DNA from: Ornithinicoccus hortensis
GTDB taxonomy: Bacteria > Actinomycetota > Actinomycetes > Actinomycetales > Dermatophilaceae
Reading direction: 5' to 3'
DNA: 64,000 nucleotides
NCBI RefSeq assembly: GCF_006716185.1
Contig: NZ_VFOP01000001.1
Span: 2,976,001 to 3,040,000, forward strand
Position numbers and translations under genes: made by a program
Part shown: positions 17,513 through 28,562 of the stretch, one piece after another
How the letters are laid out: each line of letters starts with the position of its first letter
How positions within the stretch are numbered: position 1 is the first letter of the stretch
The notes under the pieces: model-generated
The model's input: the letters and a program-made list of their open reading frames with translations, nothing else
Told to the model about the DNA's origin: nothing
Database searches by the model: none

Positions 17513-17708
17513 CCCCCGACCGGACGTCCCGTCGGGCGGCCCTCTACCCCCACCGGACGTCCCGTCGGGCGGCCCTCTACCTCCACAGGACGCCTGACCT
17601 GGCGGCGGGCGCCGGGTCGCCCCGCCCGCTCACGCGTCCGGTCCCAGGCAGGAGCCGTCCGCTCACGCGTCCGGTGGGGGTGAAACACCGCCCGCTCACG
17701 CGTCCGGT
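17513..17708. repeat. Intergenic repeat block: three 34-bp direct units followed by three inverted short units
   Basis: Direct units begin at 17513, 17547 and 17581 (period 34); the first two share ACCGGACGTCCCGTCGGGCG and the third is degenerate. Three copies of CCGCTCACGCGTCCGGT follow (about 17625, 17659 and 17691), which in reverse read ACCGGACGCGTGAGCGG and so match the first half of the direct units. The block can fold back on itself. A related block lies at 32689-32815. No gene is seen inside it. Confidence 0.75.
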
Positions 17709-17724
17709 CGGGGGTGGGGGCGGG

Positions 17725-19092
17725 TTAGGAGGTGGAGGTGACGCCGAGGAGCATCCGGACCTCCGCGGCGGTGACGACGGAGCCGGTGGCCAGGACGGCA
17801 CCGCTCATGCCGCCCTCGTCGGCGAGGCCGGCGGCGGTGTCCAGGGCGTCCGGGAGGTCGGGGACGACCGTGACGCGGTCCTCGCCGAAGATCTCGGCGG
17901 CCAGCTCACCGAGACGGGCCGGCCGGATGGAGCGGGGCGAGGTGTTGCGGCTGACGACGATGTGGTCCAGCACGGGCTCCAGCAGCTGGAGCATCGCCTC
18001 GGCGTCCTTGTCCTCGAGCACGGCCACCAGGCCGACCAGGCGGTGGAAGGTGAAGGAGTCGCGGACCGCCTCCACCAGCGCCGTCACGCCGGCGGGGTTG
18101 TGGGCTGCGTCGACCACGACCGTCGGGCTCCGGCGCACCACCTCCAGCCGCCCGGGCGAGGTCATCGCCTCGAAGGCGGCGCGGACCAGGTCGATGTCCA
18201 GCGGCTGCTCCCCACCCCCGACGAAGGCCTCGACGGCCGCGACCGCGAGCGCGGCGTTGTGCGCCTGGTGCTCGCCGAACAGCGGCAGGAACAGGTCGGG
18301 ATAGTCACCCGCCAGGCCGCGCAGCGACAGCTGCTGACCGCCCACGGCCAGGGTCCGCTCCAGCACGCCGAAGCCGAGCCCCTCGGGGTGCACGCTCGCG
18401 TCCACCTCGTCGGCCCGGTCGAGCAAGATCTGCATCGCCTCGGACTCCTGGCTGCCGAGCACGGCGATCGCGCCCGGCTTGATGATCCCGGCTTTCTCGG
18501 TCGCGATCGACTCCAGGGAGTCACCCAGGTAGCGGGTGTGGTCGATCGCGATCGGCGTCACCACCGCCACGGCCCCGTCGGCCACGTTGGTCGCGTCCCA
18601 GCTGCCGCCCAGGCCCACCTCCAGCACGGCAATGTCGACCGGGGCATCGGCGAACGCCGCGAAGGCCACGCAGGTGAGCACCTCGAAGAAGGTCATCCGC
18701 GGGCCGCCGGCGGCGACCGACTCCTCGTCGGCCAGCTGCACGAAGGGCAGCACATCGTCGTATGCGGCGAGGAACCGCTCCGGGCTGACCGGCTCACCCG
18801 CGATCGCGATCCGCTCCCGCAGGTCGTGCAGGTGCGGGCTGGTGAACCGCCCGGTGTTCAGGCCGAGCTCGCGCAGCAGCCGCTCGATCATCCGCGAGGT
18901 CGAGGTCTTGCCGTTGGTGCCGGTCACGTGGATGACCCCGAAGCTGCGCTGCGGCTCACCCATCAGGTCCATCACCCGGGCGACGCGGTCCAGGGTGGGC
19001 TCGATCGCGGTCTCCGGCGCCCGGGCCAGGATCTCCTCGGTCACCTCGACCATCCGCGCGGCGACCGCCGGATCCGGCCCCGCCCCGCTCAC
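17725..19092 (-). CDS. folC: Folylpolyglutamate synthase/dihydrofolate synthase
   Basis: Adds glutamate to folates and, in bifunctional members, to dihydropteroate. It has 455 residues. Visible motifs are the P-loop [14 protein letters not shown] (about residues 56-69), [11 protein letters not shown] near 85-95 (pterin site), [12 protein letters not shown] and the Mur-ligase-type C-terminal domain with DAAHNPAG. The GTG start at 19092 overlaps the ileS stop codon, so it is translationally coupled to ileS. This replaces the valS-folC pairing common in other bacteria. Confidence 0.95.
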   Translation of the reverse strand: MSGAGPDPAVAARMVEVTEEILARAPETAIEPTLDRVARVMDLMGEPQRSFGVIHVTGTNGKTSTSRMIERLLRELGLNTGRFTSPHLHDLRERIAIAGEPVSPERFLAAYDDVLPFVQLADEESVAAGGPRMTFFEVLTCVAFAAFADAPVDIAVLEVGLGGSWDATNVADGAVAVVTPIAIDHTRYLGDSLESIATEKAGIIKPGAIAVLGSQESEAMQILLDRADEVDASVHPEGLGFGVLERTLAVGGQQLSLRGLAGDYPDLFLPLFGEHQAHNAALAVAAVEAFVGGGEQPLDIDLVRAAFEAMTSPGRLEVVRRSPTVVVDAAHNPAGVTALVEAVRDSFTFHRLVGLVAVLEDKDAEAMLQLLEPVLDHIVVSRNTSPRSIRPARLGELAAEIFGEDRVTVVPDLPDALDTAAGLADEGGMSGAVLATGSVVTAAEVRMLLGVTSTS

Positions 19093-22000
19093 CGGTCGAC
19101 CCGGGTGATGAGCAGCTCGACCTTGCGTCCGCCGTCCAGCTCGCCCACCCCGCGGTATGCCGTGTCCGTCCCCTCTCCCCGGGGCCCGGGCAGCGGCGTC
19201 CCGGCGCCGGCGGCGCCGAACTGGACAGCGAGGGTCTCGGCCATCACCAGGCTCTGGTGCTCGACGGCCGCCTGCCAGGCGTCGTCGTCCCCGACCACGG
19301 TGAGGCTGATCCGGTCGGTCACCTCCAGGCCGGCCTCACGCCGGGCCTGCTGCACCGCGCGGATCAGGTCGCGGGCCAGGCCCTCCCGGGCCAGGTCCTC
19401 GGTGACCCCGGTGTCGAGCACCACGAACCCGCCGGTGGCCAGCATGCCGGTCGCGCTGGAGCTGGCCGCCGCGTCCCCGGACACCACGGTCTCCAGGGTG
19501 AACTCACCGTCGACCAGCTCGAGGCCACCGGAGGTGACGGTGCCGTCCTCGGCCACCGACCAGTCCCCGGACTTGCTGCCCTTGATCGCCTGCTGCACGT
19601 CCCGGCCCAGCCGCGGCCCCGCGGCCCGGGCGTTCACGGTCAACTTCTGCTCGATACCGAAGTTGGCGGCCCCCGCGTCGGAGGTGGCCACCAGCCGGAC
19701 CTCCCGCACGTTGACCTCGTCCTTGACGATGTCGACGAACGGTGCCAGGCCGTCCGGGTCGTCTGTCACCACGGTGACCGAGGCCAGCGGCAGCCGCACC
19801 CGCAGCCCGGCGGACTTACGCAGCGCGAGGGTGGCCGAGCAGACGGCGCGGGCGGTGTCCATGCCCGCGACCAGGGCCTCGTCCTGGGGCAGGTCGGCGG
19901 CCACCGGCCAGTCGGCCAGGTGCACCGACTCCCCGCCGGTCAGCCCGCGCCATACGTCCTCGGTGACCAGCGGCAGCAGCGGGGCGAGCACCCGGCAGGT
20001 CACCTCCAGGGTGGTGTAGAGGGTGTCGAAGGCGGCCCGCACGTCCTCGGTGGCCTCGCCGTCGGTGGCCCAGAAGCGCTCCCGGGACCGGCGGATGTAC
20101 CAGTTGGTGAGCACGTCGATGAACGCCCGCGCGGAGTCGGCAGCACCGGCGATGTCGTGGTGTTCCAGCTGCGCCCCGGCGTCCTCCACCAGCCCGCGCA
20201 GCTTGGCCAGCAGGTAGCGGTCCAGCGGGTTGGTCGAGGAGGTCGACCACTGCGCCTGGTAGCCGTCGCCGACGGCGTTGGCGTAGAGCCCGAAGAAGTA
20301 CCAGGCGTTCCACAGCGGGATGAGCACCTGGCGCACCCCGTCGCGGATGCCCTGCTCGGTGACGATCAGGTTGCCCCCGCGCAGGATCGGGCTGGACATC
20401 AGGAACCAGCGCATCGCGTCGGCGCCGTCCCGGTCGAAGACCTCCCGGACGTCCGGATAGTTGCGCAGCGACTTGGACATCTTCTGCCCGTCGCTGCCGA
20501 GCACGATGCCGTGGCTGACGCACGCGGAGAAGGCCGGGCGGTCGAACAGCGCGGCCGCCAGGATGTGCATCGTGTAGAACCAGCCGCGGGTCTGCCCGAT
20601 GTACTCCACGATGAAGTCGGCCGGGAAGTGGTGCTCGAACCACTCGGCGTTCTCGAACGGGTAGTGCACCTGGGCGAAGGTCATCGACCCGGAGTCGAAC
20701 CACACGTCCAGCACGTCCTCGACCCGGCGCATCGTGGAGTTGCCGGTGGGGTCGTCCGGGTTGGGCCGGGTCAGCCGGTCCACGAACGGCCGGTGCAGGT
20801 CGACGTTGCCGTCGTCGTCGCGCGGCAGGGTGCCGAAGTCGCGCTCCAGCTCCTCGAGCGAGCCGTAGACGTCGATCCGGGGATAGGCCGGGTCGTCCGA
20901 ACGCCACACCGGGATCGGGCTGCCCCAGAAGCGGTTGCGCGAGATCGACCAGTCGCGGGCGTTCTCCAGCCACTTGCCGAACTGACCGTGCTTGACGTGC
21001 TCGGGCACCCAGGTGATGTCCTCGTTGGTGCTCAGCATCGTGTCCTTGAACTTCGTCACCTCGACGAACCAAGAAGACACCGCCATGTAGATCAGCGGCT
21101 CACGGCACCGCCAGCAGTGCGGGTAGGAGTGGTCGTAGGTCTCGCGGCGCAGCAGCACGGTCCCAGGGGTGGTGGACCCGTGGTCGCCGGTGCCCCGGGT
21201 GCGGTTGCGCAGGTGCTCGGCGATGAGCCCGTTGGCCTCGAAGACGTGCATGCCGGAGTAGTCCAGCACCGGGGCGGTGAACTTGCCGTCCAGGCCGACC
21301 GGCACGACCGGGGCGATGCCCTCCCGGTCGGTCACCATCTTGTCCTCCTCACCGAAGGCGCCGGCGCTGTGCACCAACCCGGTGCCGTCAGTGGTGGTGA
21401 CGAAGTCGGCCTCGACCACGCGGTGCGCCCTCGGGTGCCCGTCGTAGTAGGAGAACGGCGGGACGTAGGACAGCCCGAGCAGCTCCGCGCCCGTCAGCTC
21501 GGCCACCACGGGCGGGTCCTCCCCGAGCTCCCGGGCGTGCGCCGCGAGGCGGGCCCGCGCCACGACATACCGCTCGGTGGTGCCGGTGTAGTCGGACTCG
21601 ACGACGACGTAGTCGATCTCCGGGTGCACCATCACCGCCAGGTTGGCCGGCAGCGTCCACGGCGTGGTCGTCCACACCAGCAGCAGCGCGCCCTCCAGCG
21701 CCGCGGGGGCCTCGCCGGTCACCCGCAGGCCCACCGTGACCGACGGGTCCTGTCGCATCTGGTAGACGTCCTCGTCCATCCGCAGTTCGTGGTTGGACAG
21801 CGGCGTCTGGTCGTTCCAGCAGTACGGCAGCACCCGGAAGCCCTCGTAGACCAGCCCCTTGTCGTAAAGCTGCTTGAAGGCCCAGATCACCGACTCCATG
21901 TAGTCGGGGTTGAGCGTCTTGTAGTCGTTGTCGAAGTCGACCCACCGCGCCTGCCGGGTGACGTAGTCGCGCCACTCGTCGGTGTACTTCAGCACCGAGG

Positions 22001-22400
22001 CCCGGCACTTGGCGTTGAACTCCTCGATGCCCAGCTCGAGGATCTCGTCCTTGGTCTTGATGCCGAGCTGGGACATCGCCTCCAGCTCCGCCGGCAGCCC
22101 GTGGGTGTCCCAGCCGAACCGGCGCTCGACCCGCCGCCCCTGCATGGTGCGGAACCGCGGGACGACGTCCTTGACGTAGCCGGTGAGCAGGTGACCGTAG
22201 TGCGGCAGGCCGTTGGCGAAGGGCGGACCGTCGTAGAAGACGTACTCGTTGTCGCCGTCCTCACCCGCGGGGCGCTGCTCGACGCTCTTGGTGAAGGTGT
22301 CGTGCTCGGCCCAGTACGCGAGCACGGCCTGCTCCAGCGTCGGGAAGTCGGGGGCCGGGGTCAGCCCCTGACCTGCGGTGTCGACCTGGGGGTAGGTCAT
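19089..22400 (-). CDS. ileS: Isoleucine--tRNA ligase
   Basis: Class I synthetase that charges tRNA-Ile and edits misactivated valine. It has 1,103 residues, the longer type found in many actinomycetes and archaea/eukaryotes. The class I signatures are HYGH in [15 protein letters not shown] (HIGH variant) and KMSKSLRN. The segment [16 protein letters not shown] and the editing domain are present. The ATG at 22400 has AGGAG nine bases upstream, and the leader contains a T-box (22401-22618), so translation responds to uncharged tRNA-Ile. folC is coupled downstream. Confidence 0.97.
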   Translation of the reverse strand: MTYPQVDTAGQGLTPAPDFPTLEQAVLAYWAEHDTFTKSVEQRPAGEDGDNEYVFYDGPPFANGLPHYGHLLTGYVKDVVPRFRTMQGRRVERRFGWDTHGLPAELEAMSQLGIKTKDEILELGIEEFNAKCRASVLKYTDEWRDYVTRQARWVDFDNDYKTLNPDYMESVIWAFKQLYDKGLVYEGFRVLPYCWNDQTPLSNHELRMDEDVYQMRQDPSVTVGLRVTGEAPAALEGALLLVWTTTPWTLPANLAVMVHPEIDYVVVESDYTGTTERYVVARARLAAHARELGEDPPVVAELTGAELLGLSYVPPFSYYDGHPRAHRVVEADFVTTTDGTGLVHSAGAFGEEDKMVTDREGIAPVVPVGLDGKFTAPVLDYSGMHVFEANGLIAEHLRNRTRGTGDHGSTTPGTVLLRRETYDHSYPHCWRCREPLIYMAVSSWFVEVTKFKDTMLSTNEDITWVPEHVKHGQFGKWLENARDWSISRNRFWGSPIPVWRSDDPAYPRIDVYGSLEELERDFGTLPRDDDGNVDLHRPFVDRLTRPNPDDPTGNSTMRRVEDVLDVWFDSGSMTFAQVHYPFENAEWFEHHFPADFIVEYIGQTRGWFYTMHILAAALFDRPAFSACVSHGIVLGSDGQKMSKSLRNYPDVREVFDRDGADAMRWFLMSSPILRGGNLIVTEQGIRDGVRQVLIPLWNAWYFFGLYANAVGDGYQAQWSTSSTNPLDRYLLAKLRGLVEDAGAQLEHHDIAGAADSARAFIDVLTNWYIRRSRERFWATDGEATEDVRAAFDTLYTTLEVTCRVLAPLLPLVTEDVWRGLTGGESVHLADWPVAADLPQDEALVAGMDTARAVCSATLALRKSAGLRVRLPLASVTVVTDDPDGLAPFVDIVKDEVNVREVRLVATSDAGAANFGIEQKLTVNARAAGPRLGRDVQQAIKGSKSGDWSVAEDGTVTSGGLELVDGEFTLETVVSGDAAASSSATGMLATGGFVVLDTGVTEDLAREGLARDLIRAVQQARREAGLEVTDRISLTVVGDDDAWQAAVEHQSLVMAETLAVQFGAAGAGTPLPGPRGEGTDTAYRGVGELDGGRKVELLITRVDR

Positions 22401-22618
22401 CGTCGGTGCTCCTGCTCGTCGTCAACTCGTCCACATCCGTGCACGAGGACGACGTTGCGCCGCGGTACCACCTCGTTTGCCGCCCGCCGCTGCCGGCCGA
22501 CGACCCCTCTGGTCCAGGCTGTGACGGGCCCACCCGTCCGGTTCTAGTGAGGCGCACGGCAGGTATGCCGTGGGCCCGTTCTTCCGGAAGCTCGCCGCTG
22601 ATGACGGCTCAGACGCCT
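22401..22618 (-). promoter_or_regulatory. T-box leader (tRNA-Ile-sensing, translational type) of ileS
   Basis: On the minus strand the conserved T-box AGGTGGTACCGCG lies at 22473-22461. It is flanked by ACGAGG (22476-22471) and CCTCGT (22448-22443), which can pair as the antisequestrator stem. A hairpin CACGGCA-TACC-TGCCGTG is seen around 22557-22574. ATC in CCGTCATCAGCGG, near 22600, is a candidate Ile specifier. There is no terminator with a U-run; the ileS Shine-Dalgarno AGGAG (22413-22409) is the likely switch point, as known for actinobacterial ileS T-boxes. TACGAT at 22630-22625 is a plausible -10 box. Confidence 0.88.
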
Positions 22619-22707
22619 GGGCCCATCGTAGCGCGCTGCGGACCCCGCGCGGACCCGATTCCCACCCGCGCGGACCGGGCCGCGCCCGATGGTGTGTAGT
22701 AGGCGCC

Positions 22708-24066
22708 ATGCCCCTGTTGCCCGAGAGTGTCCGAGCCCACCTGGTCACCGACGCCGACGTGGCCCGCACCTACGCCGTGGACTCCAGTCCCGGCGCCGGC
22801 GCGCCCGAACACTTCGAGGTGGTCCGCGCCCGGTCCAGGGAGGACGTCGTCGAGGTCCTCCGGTATGCCGAGGCGCACCGGGTCCCGGTCGTGCCGCAGG
22901 GCGCGCGCACCTCGACCACCGGCTCCTCGGTCGCGCTCGAGGGTGGCATCGTGCTCAACGTCGAGGCGCTGGACTCCATCGAGGTCGACGAGGAGGAGCG
23001 GATCGCGGTCGTCGGCCCCGGCGTGGTCAACGGCAACCTCAAGGCGCACCTGACCGACTACGGGCTGGCCTATCCCCCGGACCCGGCGAGCTCGCCCACC
23101 TGCACCATCGGCGGCAACATCGCCACCAACGCCGGGGGCCTGTGCTGCGTCAAGTACGGCGTCACCGCCGACTACGTGCGGGGCCTGGAGGTGGTGCTGC
23201 CCGGCGGCGAGGTCATGCGGACCGGACGGCGCACCGCCAAGGGGGTCGCCGGCTACGACTTGACCGGCCTGTTCGTCGGCTCCGAGGGCACCCTGGGCGT
23301 GGTCACCGAGGCGGTCCTGCGCCTCATCCCGGCCCCCGACCCCGCGCTGACCGTGCTGGCCGTCTTCGACGACCTCGACGCGATGATGGCCGGGGTCGCC
23401 GCGCTGCACGGCGACCGGCACACGCCCAGCCTGCTCGAGCTGCTCGACGGCCCCAGCCTCGCCGCGATCCAGGAGGTGGGCGACTTCGGCTTCCCCACCG
23501 ACGGCGGCGGCGTGCTGCTGGTCCAGTCCGACCGGCCGGACCACACCCACGAGGACGTGCAGCGGTATGCCGAGCTGCTCCGGTCGGCGGGCGCCACGGA
23601 CCTGGCCGTGGCCGACGACGCGACCGAGGCCGACCTGCTGCTCCAGGGACGCCGGGCGTTGCACGCGGCGATGGAGGCCCGCGGTCACCGGTTGATCGAG
23701 GACATCTGCGTGCCGCTGCGGCACCTGGGCGAGCTGGTCTCCCGGGTGCACACCATCGCCGGTGGCCACGGGCTGGAGGCGCTGTGCTCCGGGCACGCCG
23801 GCGACGGCAACCTGCACCCGTGCGTCTTCTTCGACGCCGCGGACCCGCAGAGCGTGGCCGCGGCCGACGCCGCCTTCGGCGACATCGTCGAGGCCGCCTG
23901 GGACCTCGGCGGAACGCTCACCGGCGAGCACGGTGTCGGCGCGCTCAAGGCCCCCTGGCTGGCCGGCGAGCTGGGTGCGGCCGAGATGGCCCGGCAGCGC
24001 GCCGTGAAGGCGCTCTTCGACCCACACGGGATCATGAACCCGGGCCGGGTCTACCCGCTGACCTGA
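22708..24066 (+). CDS. FAD-linked oxidase, GlcD/D-lactate dehydrogenase type
   Basis: Flavoprotein that oxidises a 2-hydroxy acid such as glycolate or D-lactate. It has 452 residues. The FAD_binding_4 domain has VPQGARTSTTG and CTIGGNIATNAGG, followed by GLFVGSEGTLGVVTEAVLRL. The C-terminal FAD-oxidase domain has CSGHAGDGNLHP (metal/substrate His) and TGEHGVGALK, and ends HGIMNPGRVY. The ATG at 22708 starts the conserved part. It is a stand-alone gene with no iron-sulfur partner (GlcF) visible. Substrate is not determined. Confidence 0.87.
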   Translation: MPLLPESVRAHLVTDADVARTYAVDSSPGAGAPEHFEVVRARSREDVVEVLRYAEAHRVPVVPQGARTSTTGSSVALEGGIVLNVEALDSIEVDEEERIAVVGPGVVNGNLKAHLTDYGLAYPPDPASSPTCTIGGNIATNAGGLCCVKYGVTADYVRGLEVVLPGGEVMRTGRRTAKGVAGYDLTGLFVGSEGTLGVVTEAVLRLIPAPDPALTVLAVFDDLDAMMAGVAALHGDRHTPSLLELLDGPSLAAIQEVGDFGFPTDGGGVLLVQSDRPDHTHEDVQRYAELLRSAGATDLAVADDATEADLLLQGRRALHAAMEARGHRLIEDICVPLRHLGELVSRVHTIAGGHGLEALCSGHAGDGNLHPCVFFDAADPQSVAAADAAFGDIVEAAWDLGGTLTGEHGVGALKAPWLAGELGAAEMARQRAVKALFDPHGIMNPGRVYPLT

Positions 24067-24103
24067 ACCGCGCGGCCAGCGCCGACCCAGCCCGGGTGGG
24101 CGA

Positions 24104-25729
24104 TCACCGCCGGCCCAGGGCCTCCGCGGCGTCGTGGCCCTCGCCGCCGGCGCTGCCTGGGCGGACCTCATCCATCGTCGCGATCTCACCTCGCCCGTAG
24201 GCCGCGAGCTTGCCGCTCTTGCGGTCCTCCAGGAACTCCTTCATCTCCTTCTTGATGACCGGGAGCAGCATGTACACCCCGAGGATGTTCACGAAGCCAC
24301 AGACGAACAGGAAGGCATCGGCGAAGCCGAGGACCTCGGTGAAGGACAGCACACAGCCGGCCACGGTGAGGCTCAGGAAGACGATCCGGTAGACCAACGT
24401 GGAGGTCTTGCTGCGGCCGAAGAAGAAAGCCCACGCCTGGTTGCCGTAGTAGGACCAGGTGATCAACGTGGAGATCGCGAACAGGGCCACCGCGAGCGCG
24501 AGCACGTACGGGAACCACCCGATGACAGACTCCATCGCGTCGGAGGTGACCGTCACCCCGCCGCCGTACTCGTAGTTCTCGTCGGCGGCCAGCGCCTCCC
24601 GCGTCTCGTTGTAGAACGCGGTGTCGGCCATGGTGATGGTCAGCGCCGTGATGGTGCAGATGATCACGGTGTCGATGAACGGCTCGAACAGGGCGACGAA
24701 GCCCTCGGAGACCGGCCGACGGGTCTTGACCGCCGAGTGGGCGATCGGTGCCGAACCGAGGCCGGCCTCGTTGGAGAAGAACGCCCGCTGCATCCCGACG
24801 ATCAGCACGCCGATGAACCCGCCGGTCAGGGCGTCGGGGTTGAATGCGCCGGTCACGATGTCCAGTAGACCGCTGGGGATGCGGGAGGCGTTGCCCAGGA
24901 TCACGGTGAGGCAGGCCAGCACATACATGATGCCCATGAACGGGACCAGCCGGCTGGTCACCGCACCGATCGACTGGATGCCGCCGATGATGACCAGGCC
25001 GATCAGGGCGGCCAGGACGAGGCCGAAGATCACCCCCGCGCCGGGGTTGGCCAGGAAGCTGTCCTCACCACCGGTGACGTTGACCACCTGGGCATAGGTC
25101 TGGTTGGCCTGGAACATGTTGCCGCCGCCGACGCCGAAGAACAGGATCGCGATGGCGAACAGGCCGGTCAGACCGACGGAGACTGGTTTGGGGAACTTGC
25201 GGAAGGCCACCGGCAGGTACTTGAACGGGCCGCCGGCGACGGTGCCGTCCTCGTACACGTCCCGGTACTTCACACCCAGGGTGCACTCGGCGAACTTGGT
25301 GGCCATGCCGAACAGGCCGGCCAGGATCATCCAGAAGGTGGCCCCCGCACCACCGAGGGTGACCGCGGCCCCGACGCCGGCGATATTGCCCAGGCCGACC
25401 GTCCCGGACACGGCCGACGTCAACGCCTGGAAGTGCGGGATCTCCCCCGGGTCGTCCGGGCGGGAGAACTTGCCGCGGATCGTGTCGAAGGCGGTCGGGA
25501 TACCCCGTGCCTGGATGAAGCCCAGGTAGCAGGTGATGATGATGGCGCCGGCGACCATCCAGATGACCACCCAGGGCATCGGGAACCATTCCGGCGACCA
25601 GAAGATGATCTCGTTGGCCCAGTAGTTGAGGGGCTCGAAGACGGCGTTGGCCCCGTTGTCGATCTTCTCGAGGATGCCCGGTTTGTCCGCTGCGTCCGTC
25701 GCCGGCAGGAGAAGCCCTGGAAATGTCAT
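24104..25729 (-). CDS. Sodium:alanine/glycine symporter (AGCS family)
   Basis: Integral membrane importer of alanine or glycine driven by sodium. It has about 541 residues from the ATG at 25729 (MTFPGLLLP); a TTG at 25765 would add 12 residues. Family features are GEIPHFQALTSAVSGTVGLGNIAGVG, with the glycine-rich GTVGLGNIAGV, FSNEAGLGSAPIAHSAV and about ten hydrophobic segments. The N-terminal part has an extra segment and a short predicted external loop. The C-terminus is charged and cytoplasmic. It is a single gene, divergent from valS. Confidence 0.92.
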   Translation of the reverse strand: MTFPGLLLPATDAADKPGILEKIDNGANAVFEPLNYWANEIIFWSPEWFPMPWVVIWMVAGAIIITCYLGFIQARGIPTAFDTIRGKFSRPDDPGEIPHFQALTSAVSGTVGLGNIAGVGAAVTLGGAGATFWMILAGLFGMATKFAECTLGVKYRDVYEDGTVAGGPFKYLPVAFRKFPKPVSVGLTGLFAIAILFFGVGGGNMFQANQTYAQVVNVTGGEDSFLANPGAGVIFGLVLAALIGLVIIGGIQSIGAVTSRLVPFMGIMYVLACLTVILGNASRIPSGLLDIVTGAFNPDALTGGFIGVLIVGMQRAFFSNEAGLGSAPIAHSAVKTRRPVSEGFVALFEPFIDTVIICTITALTITMADTAFYNETREALAADENYEYGGGVTVTSDAMESVIGWFPYVLALAVALFAISTLITWSYYGNQAWAFFFGRSKTSTLVYRIVFLSLTVAGCVLSFTEVLGFADAFLFVCGFVNILGVYMLLPVIKKEMKEFLEDRKSGKLAAYGRGEIATMDEVRPGSAGGEGHDAAEALGRR

Positions 25730-25858
25730 GGGCGCTAACCAACTCCCCCTGGCGTTGCGGGGCAACCCCCTACTGCCGTCTTGACCAAATCGTAATCTTC
25801 CCAGTGGTCACCGACGGCACACGTCGGAGCACCCCCGCGCCTCTGGGACAATGCGGCT

Positions 25859-28552
25859 ATGACGAACTCCCCCACTCCATCCCTGCGTCCGGCCCGGCTG
25901 CCGGACAAGCCGACCGTCGACGGCCTCGAGGAGAAGTGGGCGCAGGTATGGCGCGAGCAGGACACCTACGCGTTCGACCGGGAGGCGGCGCTGCAGGCCC
26001 CCCGGGAACGCATCTTCGCGGTGGACACCCCGCCGCCCACGGCCAGCGGCAGCCTCCACCTGGGCCACGTCTTCGGCTACACGCAGGCCGACTGCCTGGC
26101 CCGCTACCACCGGATGACCGGCAAGCACGTCTTCTACCCGATCGGCTGGGACGACAACGGGCTGCCGACGGAGCGTCGGGTGCAGAACTACTACGGCGTG
26201 CGCGGTGACGCGACGCTGCCGCACGACCCGGACTTCACGCCCCCGCACCGGGGCGGGGATGCCAAGTCCGCCAAGGCCGCCAACCAGGTGCCGATCGGCC
26301 GGGCCAACTTCATCGAGCTCTGTGAGGAGCTCACCGTCCTGGATGAGCAGACCTTCGAGGACACCTTCCGCCGGCTCGGGCTGAGCCTGGACTGGAACGT
26401 GCAGTACCGGACCATCGACGACCGTTCCCGGGCCGTCGCCCAGCAGGCCTTCCTGCGCAACCTGGCCCGTGGGGAGGCCTACCAGGCCGAGGCGCCCGGG
26501 CTGTGGGACATCACCTTCCAGACGGCGGTCGCCCAGGCCGAGCTGGAGGCCCGCGACTACCCGGGCCACTACCACCGGGTCGCCTTCCACCGTCCCGACG
26601 GCGAGCGGGTCTACATCGAGACCACCCGGCCGGAGCTGGTGCCCGCGGTGGTGGCGCTGATCGCCCACCCCGACGACGAGCGGTATGCCGGGTTGTTCGG
26701 CAGCACCGTACGCTCCCCCCTGTTCGGGGTCGAGATCCCGGTGCTCGCCCACCCGTTGGCGGAGATGGACAAGGGCGCCGGCATCGCGATGTGCTGCACC
26801 TTCGGTGACCTCACCGACGTGCAGTGGTGGCGCGAACTGTCGCTGCCGACCCGCTCGGTGGTCACCCGCAACGGGCGGCTGCAGGCGGAGGTGCCGCACT
26901 GGTTGGCCGACGGTCCCGGCGCGGACCTGTATGCCGAGGAGCTGGCCGGCAAGACCACGTTCAGCGCCCGCGCCGCCGTGGTCGAGGCGCTGCGGGCCTC
27001 CGGCGATCTGGACGGGGAGCCGACCGCGACCCAGCGCAAGGCCAACTTCTTCGAGAAGGGCGACAAGCCGCTGGAGATCGTCACCAGCCGGCAGTGGTAC
27101 ATCCGCAACGGCGGCAAGGAGGAGGACCTGCGCACCGACCTGGTGGGCCGCGGCGACCAGATCGACTTCCACCCGGCGTTCATGCGCTCGCGCTACCGCA
27201 ACTGGGTCGAGGGGCTCAACGGCGACTGGCTGATCAGCCGGCAGCGCTTCTTCGGGGTGCAGTTCCCGGTCTGGTACGCCGTGGACGCCGAGGGCGAGAC
27301 CGACTACGAGACGGTGCTCACCCCGCAGGAGGGGCGGCTCCCGGTCGACCCGGTGACCGACGTCCCGGACGGCTACACCGAGGACCAGCGGGACCAGCCG
27401 GGCGGCTTCACCGCCGACACCGACGTGATGGACACCTGGGCCACCTCCTCGCTGTCCCCGCAGATCGCCGCCGGCTGGCCGGTGGCCGACCACCCGGACG
27501 GCACGCTGGGCAACGACCGCGACCTGTTCGCCAAGGTCTTCCCGTACGACATGCGGCCCCAGGGCCACGACATCATCCGCACCTGGCTGTTCGCCACCGT
27601 GGTCCGGGCGCACTACGAGCACGACTCGGTGCCGTGGAGCGACGCCTACATCAACGGCTGGATCCTGGACCCGGACCGCAAGAAGATGTCCAAGTCCAAG
27701 GGCAACGCCACCACCCCGCTGGGGATGCTGGAGGAGCACGGCACGGACGCCGTCCGCTACTGGGCGGCCGCGGCCCGGCCCGGGGTCGACACCGTCGACG
27801 ACCCGGCCCAGATCAAGGTCGGGCGACGGCTGGCGATCAAGGTGCTCAACGCCAGCAAGTTCGCCCTCGGCATGGGGCTGCGCGACGGCGCCGGCGACTC
27901 CGCGGCGGTGCAGCCGGAGGAGCTGGCGACCCTGGTCGGCCGGGTCACCGAGCCGCTGGACAAGGCGATGGTCACCGCCCTGGCCGAGGTCGTCGCCGCC
28001 GCCACCACGGCATACGAGGCGTTCGACTACTCCAAGGCGCTGGACGTCACCGAGGCCTTCTTCTGGAGCTTCTGCGACAACTACCTGGAGCTGGTCAAGG
28101 ACCGGGCCTATGGCACGGACCCCGCCCTCGACCCCGCGGCGGTCCAGTCCGCGCGGGCGGCCCTGCAGGTCGCGCTCGACGTGCTGCTGCGGCTGCTGGC
28201 GCCGGTGCTGTCGTTCGCGACCGAGGAGGTCTGGTCGTGGTGGCACGAGGGGTCGGTGCACACCGCGCCGTGGCCCACCGTGGAGGAGCTGGCGCCGGCC
28301 ACCGACGGCGACCCGGCGATGCTGCCCGCCGTCGGCGCGGCGCTGGCCGGGATCCGCAAGGCCAAGTCGGAGGCGAAGGTCAGCATGCGCACCGAGGTCT
28401 CGGCCGCCACGGTGGCCGGACCGGGCCCCGACGTCGAGCGGGTCCGCGCCGCGCTCGGCGACCTCACCGCCGCGGGCAAGGTGACCGGCAAGGTCGCCTT
28501 CGCCACGGCCGAGGTCTTCCAGGTCGACGGGGTGGAGCTGGTCACCGCATAG
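25859..28552 (+). CDS. valS: Valine--tRNA ligase
   Basis: Class I synthetase for tRNA-Val. It has 897 residues. The signatures are HLGHVFGYTQ (HIGH) in TASGSLHLGHVFG and KMSKSKGN. YPIGWDDNGLPTERRVQN, with GWDDNGLPTE, is typical of ValS; the domain set matches the archaeal-type ValS found in many actinomycetes. The ATG at 25859 follows a 130-bp gap divergent from the AGCS gene; no T-box is seen. It is followed 10 bp later by a membrane-protein/MoxR/DUF58 series on the same strand, which is not the usual valS-folC arrangement. Confidence 0.96.
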   Translation: MTNSPTPSLRPARLPDKPTVDGLEEKWAQVWREQDTYAFDREAALQAPRERIFAVDTPPPTASGSLHLGHVFGYTQADCLARYHRMTGKHVFYPIGWDDNGLPTERRVQNYYGVRGDATLPHDPDFTPPHRGGDAKSAKAANQVPIGRANFIELCEELTVLDEQTFEDTFRRLGLSLDWNVQYRTIDDRSRAVAQQAFLRNLARGEAYQAEAPGLWDITFQTAVAQAELEARDYPGHYHRVAFHRPDGERVYIETTRPELVPAVVALIAHPDDERYAGLFGSTVRSPLFGVEIPVLAHPLAEMDKGAGIAMCCTFGDLTDVQWWRELSLPTRSVVTRNGRLQAEVPHWLADGPGADLYAEELAGKTTFSARAAVVEALRASGDLDGEPTATQRKANFFEKGDKPLEIVTSRQWYIRNGGKEEDLRTDLVGRGDQIDFHPAFMRSRYRNWVEGLNGDWLISRQRFFGVQFPVWYAVDAEGETDYETVLTPQEGRLPVDPVTDVPDGYTEDQRDQPGGFTADTDVMDTWATSSLSPQIAAGWPVADHPDGTLGNDRDLFAKVFPYDMRPQGHDIIRTWLFATVVRAHYEHDSVPWSDAYINGWILDPDRKKMSKSKGNATTPLGMLEEHGTDAVRYWAAAARPGVDTVDDPAQIKVGRRLAIKVLNASKFALGMGLRDGAGDSAAVQPEELATLVGRVTEPLDKAMVTALAEVVAAATTAYEAFDYSKALDVTEAFFWSFCDNYLELVKDRAYGTDPALDPAAVQSARAALQVALDVLLRLLAPVLSFATEEVWSWWHEGSVHTAPWPTVEELAPATDGDPAMLPAVGAALAGIRKAKSEAKVSMRTEVSAATVAGPGPDVERVRAALGDLTAAGKVTGKVAFATAEVFQVDGVELVTA

Positions 28553-28562
28553 GGTGAAACCC

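Noticed and set aside
17513-17708. Possible CRISPR array in the 34-bp repeats
   Set aside because: Units are contiguous, diverge from one another and lack spacers of constant length; no cas genes are nearby.
19257-22547. Long plus-strand open frame opposite ileS
   Set aside because: Shadow frame: Gly/Arg/His-rich translation without domains, while the minus strand has all ileS motifs.
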